Source: Humulus lupulus (taxonomy: Eukaryota > Streptophyta > Magnoliopsida > Rosales > Cannabaceae). From it: a stretch of 64,000 bases of DNA. The DNA lies in contig NC_084799.1 in assembly GCF_963169125.1 (NCBI RefSeq), positions 63,906,643 through 63,970,642 of the forward strand, read 5' to 3'. Position 1 is the stretch's first letter; the number at the start of each line of letters is the position of its first letter. Below, piece by piece: positions 58,901-64,000 of this stretch. The notes beneath the pieces are model-generated. The model worked only from the letters and a program-made list of their open reading frames with translations. It was not told the DNA's origin and made no database searches. Both the position numbers and the translations under genes were made by a program.

Positions 58901-59361
58901 TTTTTTTCCTTAGGAAAGGCAAGCTTTAATAACTTCAGCAATTCATCAAATATGTTGTTAGGCACCTTCCCTCTAACATTTAGATGCAATAACTTTGCTA
59001 AAAAGTTTAGGGATGAAATCCACTCACAGCCAGGATACAACTCCACTTCAATCTCCTCAAATAACTCGTCATAATACTGACTCTCACTAGGAACCCTTTC
59101 TACTTCCTCAGTTGTCGGTAAAAGGAAGTCTTCCAAGACGCGAATCATCTCATCATCGTCTTCATTCTCGTCCACCACCTCATCAGCAACAATTTCTTCC
59201 ACCTCACCATGAAAAATCCACTTATCATAAGCTTGATGAAAACACCTATCGAATATGTGTGCCAGAACAACATCCAAAGATTCCAATCTATTATTATTGC
59301 ATCTCAAACACGGACACCTAATTCTTCCATCAGAATCTTTTTGTTCCGATGCCATCCACAA
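55948..59361 (-). pseudogene. TNP2-like transposase of CACTA 2 (broken)
   Basis: Order on the minus strand: transposase-associated domain 59361-58900 (IRCPCLRCNNNR, IFHGE), then a shift in a poly-T/A run at 58897-58909, Transposase_21 core 58922-57840 (YDCCLFYNEHASKETCSVCG, GYKACPTCNEDT), a second shift in a poly-T run at ~57890, HNIDVMHVEKNVCDSLNGTI (57850-57780), DUF4218 57560-56923 (KSHNCHVIM, FMRWMYPFERYMKKLKNYVR) with stops, and DUF4216-like 56346-55948 (DDLVRGCDWKVVEYVNHRQI, acidic end). Two of the breaks are in homopolymers, so some could be sequencing errors. Related to but clearly different from the CACTA 1 transposase. Confidence 0.88.
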
Positions 59362-60228
59362 AAAAGCTTATAGACCATTCCAATATTCTTGACAACCACG
59401 ATTTCTCAATGTTTTCCAAGATTTATCAATCGTCATTTATGATGATATAAGAGAGTATAAGAAAGGGAAGAAAAAAGAGCAACTGTCCTAATCCTGTCAC
59501 TTTAAAAAGTATTATTATTTTAAATGTTTTATGATGACTTATGAGAAGTGTTATTCCTGGACAAACTTGAGTTTTATGATCTCTTATTACTTAATTAATT
59601 ATTAATATAGTTAACAACAATTATTTTTTTTATTCATGGTAAAATTTATTTAAATTTATCTCATCTCATTTTATGATAACTTATGTTATTTTATAACAAC
59701 TTCTTTTTTTGCAAATTATTTATGATAATTTATATGCAACTTTTTTAATATATATTTTATAATTATTATAAAATTAAATTATTTTTCTATTTATAATTAA
59801 TAGGATTGTTTTAGCAAAATGGTTTATTTTAGGATAAGACTATAATTATAGAAATAATAATATTTTGCAACCATTTAAATAACTTTCTATTAATCGGTAA
59901 TATAATAAAAATAAAAGTAATATAAATAATGACTATTGCTCATAAAATATGTCACCAAATATATCAATTTTTGTTGTGATAGTACTAAAATCGTCATATT
60001 TTAAAATTAATTTAAATTCGTCATACATAATATTGCAATTGTAAGTTAGGTTCATTATACTAATTTAATCCTATATAGATAAATAAAACATGCTAATATA
60101 TTTTTCTGGGAATATGAAACTGACTTTCTAAATAATTTCCTTTTTTCAAGTTTTTGTTTCATTTATATAAATATTAAATAACATTCTGCTTGTAGGCTGT
60201 AATAATAATACATAAACCATATTCTTAT
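59362..60228. other. AT-rich non-coding DNA
   Basis: No gene. It probably includes the 5' flank of CACTA 2, but no subterminal repeats like those at 43711-43935 are present. The word TTTTTGTTGTGATAGT near 59970 only weakly recalls a CACTA end. Confidence 0.55.
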
Positions 60229-60651
60229 TGTTGGGGCAACAATTTGTCTTTCTATATATGGAGGTAAAGACCCGACAACGTTTGGCGACTTGCTCCTTCT
60301 CCGGTGATGAAATCTGCCTTTGACTCGTCGGGATTTCCTGCAAGAATGACACTCCGAGGCTTAAGTCAGTTCAAAGTTCCATCCGTTCTTCCTCTTCAAA
60401 TCTCATATTTATAGGATGAAATATACAAAACAGTTAGTTGGTTCAAGTGGACCCTGAAAAGGAGGAAGGAGAACAACTAAATTTCCCTCCAAAAATACCA
60501 ACTTTTAAAATGTCTCGCTCAGAGGTCAGAGGCGCGGATTTCCTCTGACCTACAGCTTCTGCCTTCGGATCATTCCTATGTATAAACGCTCCGTTTTGAA
60601 TATTTGATAAATGAGGCAAGTGTTTTCGGGCCGAGCATTTTGGGCCCAACA
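60229..60651 (-). mobile_element. 3' LTR of a minus-strand Tat-lineage element
   Basis: 423 bp with TGTTGGG...CCCAACA inverted ends. TATAAATATGAG on the minus strand at about 60404-60415 gives the direction. On that strand it is preceded by GGGTTAGGGGGCATC, a purine-rich tract typical of the 3' LTR edge in this lineage. The outer flank is CTTAT (60224-60228); the partner copy would be beyond the window. Confidence 0.7.
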
Positions 60652-60980
60652 GATGCCCCCTAACCCAAGCTTCGGAGAAGTGTGGCATGTTAATATGTTA
60701 GAATCTTGGGCCGACTCTTCAATACCAAAAGGTTTGGCTAAAGCCATCATTCTCCGTAAACCGAGGCATTCCGTAGGTACATGATTACTTGATTACCTGA
60801 CAAGTTATACTTAATGCGTACAAAATTATCGAGTAAAATGTTTGGCTCAAAATTTCACCTCTCATTTAAGTAGTTTCTGTTTCAAAATAATTCTCATTCA
60901 GATTCCCAAACTTTGTTCCATCTTCCAGAGAGAAGCTTCAAAGAAACCCTAGAGATTTTCTTCAGCTCAAACCTTTGATA

Positions 60981-63900
60981 ATGTCTTCTCGTTCATCTCC
61001 TGACCCTACGGATCGCGATGGATACAAAAATGCATTCGAACGCATGCGTAAATCGTTCGACATTCCAGATAATGTCACGGTGAGGATGCTCTCGGAGGCC
61101 GAACTTCGAGAATGGCGGTTTAAGGACGTAGTGAAGCCTACTGAGATAGTCATGAGTTTGAGACACATCGAATGGCTCTGTTTCCCTCTCCCAGCTCTGC
61201 TTGTTTAGATAATTTCAAACTCCGGGGCTCACATTTCGCAATTTCTCCCAAATGCCATTCAGTCTATAGTCGAGGCTCAAATGATAGGGAGCCTTAGGAA
61301 TGTCAATATCCAATCAGACGAAATTTATGCATGCTTCACCAAGTCTACGAACAAGGTGATAGAGGGAAAGCCTTGGAAAACTTTCTACCTCTCTCCCAAA
61401 AAGGATCGGACAATCTTCACCGATTTCGATAGCTCCCATTGAAATTGGGATAAATACTTCTTTGTTGTTGGAGGAGCATGGTACCCTGAGTACGTGCCTC
61501 AGGAAATTTTTCCTCTGGCCAGGGTGTTTATAAAAGGTGAGTCATGTTTTTCAGTAAATTTAATGTGAATTAATCATATCTGGATGATTGTCGAGTAGTT
61601 TAACTTTCTGAACTGCTGCTTCGGTTTTTCGTACCAGATTTTTCTTGGCCTCAGGTCAGCATGAGTTCTGAGCGACAGAGTAAGCTGACAGAGAAGGGGC
61701 TCCTTCATGAATCTAAGGAGAATGCCATTAGCATCAGGGGTGTACTAAACTCCTACTGTATGCAGATTATGACTCGGCTTTGCTTCGGGATCGAGTCGAT
61801 CCTGGAGCTGTGCGGGTTAGATCGCAGAAGGGTGATATGACCTTAGGCAAGATTACTGCAGCATGCGCGAAGCAGCTGGGAGCTTTCCTGAAGAAATCTC
61901 CTCCTACTCCTTCAACTCTGTCACTGACGAAAGCCGAGTTCGAAAGGGCGTGCACCGAAACCTTCGCTGCGTATGCCAAGCGTCAAGGGGTCCCAGAGGG
62001 TAAAAAGAAGGAGGGTTCTGGCCTGGCTGCAGAGTCTTCCCCTGACAAATCCGGCTTATCGCGCAGGTCTTCTCACATCCAAGGGTGGTCGTCCACGCCT
62101 TCTGACGCTCTGCAAATTAAGCCTCTTCAGCAAGTGCCTTTGCCTACAGACGCCTTGGGAAAAATAAAGGAGCGTGAGGAATCCTCTTCCGAAGATTCGG
62201 ACGACGGGAAGTGCATTTCGTCGAAGCTTCGGATCCCGAAAGGCTCTGCCCCCACTCCTCAAGGATCTGCTCTAGCAATCCCCAAACTTTCCCCCGGTAA
62301 ATTACCAACAGGTCAGGCCCTCTCGTTGTGCAAAAAGCCTCGGGGATTTGCCCCTGTTGGGCATTTACCTGGGGCATATTATGTTACTCCTGCAATTGGA
62401 TCCTTCTTGGCAACGGGCTCAGAAGGGGTGGCTCATGTAGAGGGCGCTTCCTCTTCTCCTTCCAAATTATCAGGAGAGGCGACTGGAGATGGAGTGCAAG
62501 ATGGCTTACCGATGGAGGTGAAGTCATCTACTATCTGCGCGAAGCTGTCAGAGGCATTGATCTCTGCTTCTGATTTAGCTGAAGGGTCTGCCGCTGGCCA
62601 TAAACGTGGCTCAGAGGGGAGACGCCCTTCCTCTGCCTCTCGTAAAAAAAAGCTTCTAAAGAATGCCTTCGGGGAGGGTTTTGAATCTGCAGATATCATT
62701 CCTCTGCCAGTTGAGGCAAGTAAGGTCGTTGAGCCCAAAACTATCCCTGGGGGCCAGGAATCAGGGGCTGTCAAAGTAACAAGTGTTGACAGTCTTGGTG
62801 CTGACGTTTCTTCATTGCTACCTACCGCTTCTGAGTTTCATCCAGGAGATGTCACTGCTGTGTCCCCGAAGGGTACTAACTCTTTTGAATCTCCTAGCGC
62901 TTTCTTGGAGCAGCTCACATCTTCTGCCGTGCAGACGCCAGTGTACCTCCCTAGTGATTTGGGTGAGGATGATGGCTTGTTTGTACGCCCTTTGAAGACA
63001 TATTCTTCTGGCACGGGGACAGTTGCGTTGGCATCTGATAGCATTATGGTATCGACGTTAGCAAAAGGTGAGAAGCCAGTTGCCCCTGTTGCTTCTGCGG
63101 CTGCATCTGCAGGAGGAGAAGCAAGTGACAGAACAGGAGTAATGTCGGAATATGGCCCTTCTGCGTCTAACGAAGTTATGGAGGAAATGCTACGTATAAG
63201 CAGACCCCATCTACCTACGGAAGCAATCGGATCTTTAAGTGGACAAGGCGATTTGTTGCAGCAAGTATCAGACCATATATGGATGGTAAGTTAATTAAAA
63301 AATTAGACTCTTTTTGCATTTCGTTATATGTGTGTAATGTTATTTGTAATGGGCATAATCAATTTGTCACAGAGCTATGTATGTGCTTCGGCTGCAAGGC
63401 GAGAGTATGCGGCGGCTATGCAGAATGGAGCCAAACTGGCAGAGCAGATGGCGAAATTAGAAGAGGAGCGGTCAGGGAGAAAGATGGCTGAGGCGAACCG
63501 AGATGTGCTGGTGAAGGCCATCAAGAGGTTAGAAACAGAGTTGGCAGAGGCAAAAAAGAGGGTGTCCGCCACGGAGGAGAAGCTGGTAAGCACTGTCGGG
63601 CTTGAAGTAGAGCGAGACAAACTGAAAGCTGACTTGGTGGATATGACCAATAAGTGGATGGAAAAAGCCAATTCTGCGTTCAGCATGAAGCCCGCATGGA
63701 GAAGCTTAGCAGTATGATGAGCGACCTTGAAGAAGATATTGTGTCGTTGCAGACTGATAAGGAGACCTTAGAGAAGGAGAAAAAAGAGCTGGAGCAAAGG
63801 GCAAACAGTCTTGAGGCCAGCGCAGCGGAGACCAAGAAGCAGAAGTTGGAGGCTGATCTCCTCTTAGGGAAGAAGTTGAAAGAAGCAGAAGAGGTATGTG

Positions 63901-64000
63901 ACTCTTCTTTTGTTATTGATGCATTAGAAAGTTAATAGGCCCATAAAACACGTGTGTTGATTCCGTAATGGTTTTTTTGTTTTTCTTTTTGTAGAGGGCA
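60981..64000 (+). pseudogene. Antisense extra ORF of the Tat element (Transposase_28-type, coiled coil), runs off the window
   Basis: On the opposite strand to the LTR. Exon 1 60981-61536: MSSRSSPDPTDRDGYKNAFE, RHIEWLCFPLPALLV, stop at 61206, then NSGAHISQFLPNAIQSIV, another stop at 61441, then GGAWYPEYVPQEIFPLARVF, the typical N-terminal domain called 'putative gypsy-type transposon'. Donor GTGAGT at 61537; acceptor CCAG at ~61637. A long middle exon to 63284 holds a 504-codon open frame (61780-63294) rich in Ser/Pro/Gly. Intron 63285-63372 (GTAAGT...CACAG), coiled-coil exon 63373-63891 (AEQMAKLEEERSGRKMAEAN, LEKEKKELEQRANSLEA) with a one-base shift near 63680, donor GTATGT at 63892, acceptor GTAG ending 63994. 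Function unknown; Tat elements often carry such ORFs between pol and the 3' LTR. Confidence 0.72.
61537..61637 (+). other. Intron of the Tat antisense ORF
   Basis: GTGAGT donor after ARVFIK and TTTTTCGTACCAG acceptor, with a T-rich 3' part. The reading continues as DFSWPQ. Confidence 0.6.

Larger units (their letters stand above)
43701..59400 (-). mobile_element. CACTA (En/Spm) transposon 2, minus strand, right end not found
   Basis: Terminus CACTACAACAATTTAGGG at 43701, then subterminal repeats of GCCGCTAATA / TAGCGGC to about 43935. The coding order on the minus strand is TNP2-like transposase (59361-55948) and then a second gene (55640-44138), the standard CACTA order, so 43701 is the 3' end. 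The second gene is split by a gypsy insertion (45864-55535). No matching GTTGTAGTG end nor GCCGCTAAT repeats were seen upstream of 59361 to 60980; the end may be deleted, or lie beyond the Tat element and the window. The right limit given is only the end of what is recognised. Confidence 0.8.

Noticed and set aside
59965..59985. TTTTTGTTGTGATAGT as the missing CACTA 2 end
   Set aside because: Not a match to GTTGTAGTG and no subterminal repeats nearby.

Overview
This is a eudicot-type plant nuclear window made almost entirely of nested transposable elements, with one convincing host gene. The evidence is Ty3/gypsy elements primed by initiator-Met tRNA, Tat-lineage elements carrying an antisense extra ORF, CACTA (En/Spm) transposons with TNP2-like transposases, a Cassandra TRIM array with 5S-rRNA-derived LTRs, and a plant-specific DUF688 gene. 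I cannot fix the species; the LTR style reminds me of Cannabaceae, but that is a guess.

Left half (1-33809). A minus-strand gypsy LTR (1-2318, cut by the window edge) lies in an integrase remnant of a plus-strand Tat element (2319-2697). Next come a plus-strand gypsy LTR (2698-5933) carrying a solo LTR (2874-4205, TSD GGGGT) and a decayed minus-strand gypsy element (5934-10731). The body of a plus-strand gypsy element follows (LTR end 10732-11280, gag from 11862, pol to 26314, 3' LTR 26352-29481). Its gag is split by a 9.9-kb CACTA transposon (12393-22261), which itself contains a solo LTR (17658-18835, TSD GTGTG). The gypsy 3' LTR contains a Cassandra array with three LTR copies (27017-28043). 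From 29482 to 33809 lie pieces of Tat elements (antisense ORF, gag start, 5' LTR) broken by another gypsy LTR.

Middle (33810-43700). AT-rich intergenic DNA with a solo gypsy LTR (34734-37122), a probable nonautonomous DNA transposon (39293-40266), the DUF688 gene (40905-41666, minus strand) and a foldback MITE-like inverted repeat (43381-43672).

Right half (43701-64000). A minus-strand CACTA transposon runs from its terminus at 43701 to its transposase N-terminus at 59361. A young minus-strand gypsy element (45864-55535, TSD GTTTA, two ~2.35-kb LTRs) sits inside a coding exon of its second gene. Beyond 60229 is the 3' end of a minus-strand Tat element: its LTR (60229-60651) and the intron-containing antisense ORF (60981 to beyond the window end).

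All TE genes seen except possibly the last carry several stops or frameshifts. The order of nesting gives a relative chronology: Tat, then gypsy, then CACTA or Cassandra, then solo LTR. All identifications come from reading sequence and translated motifs by eye; no database search was run.
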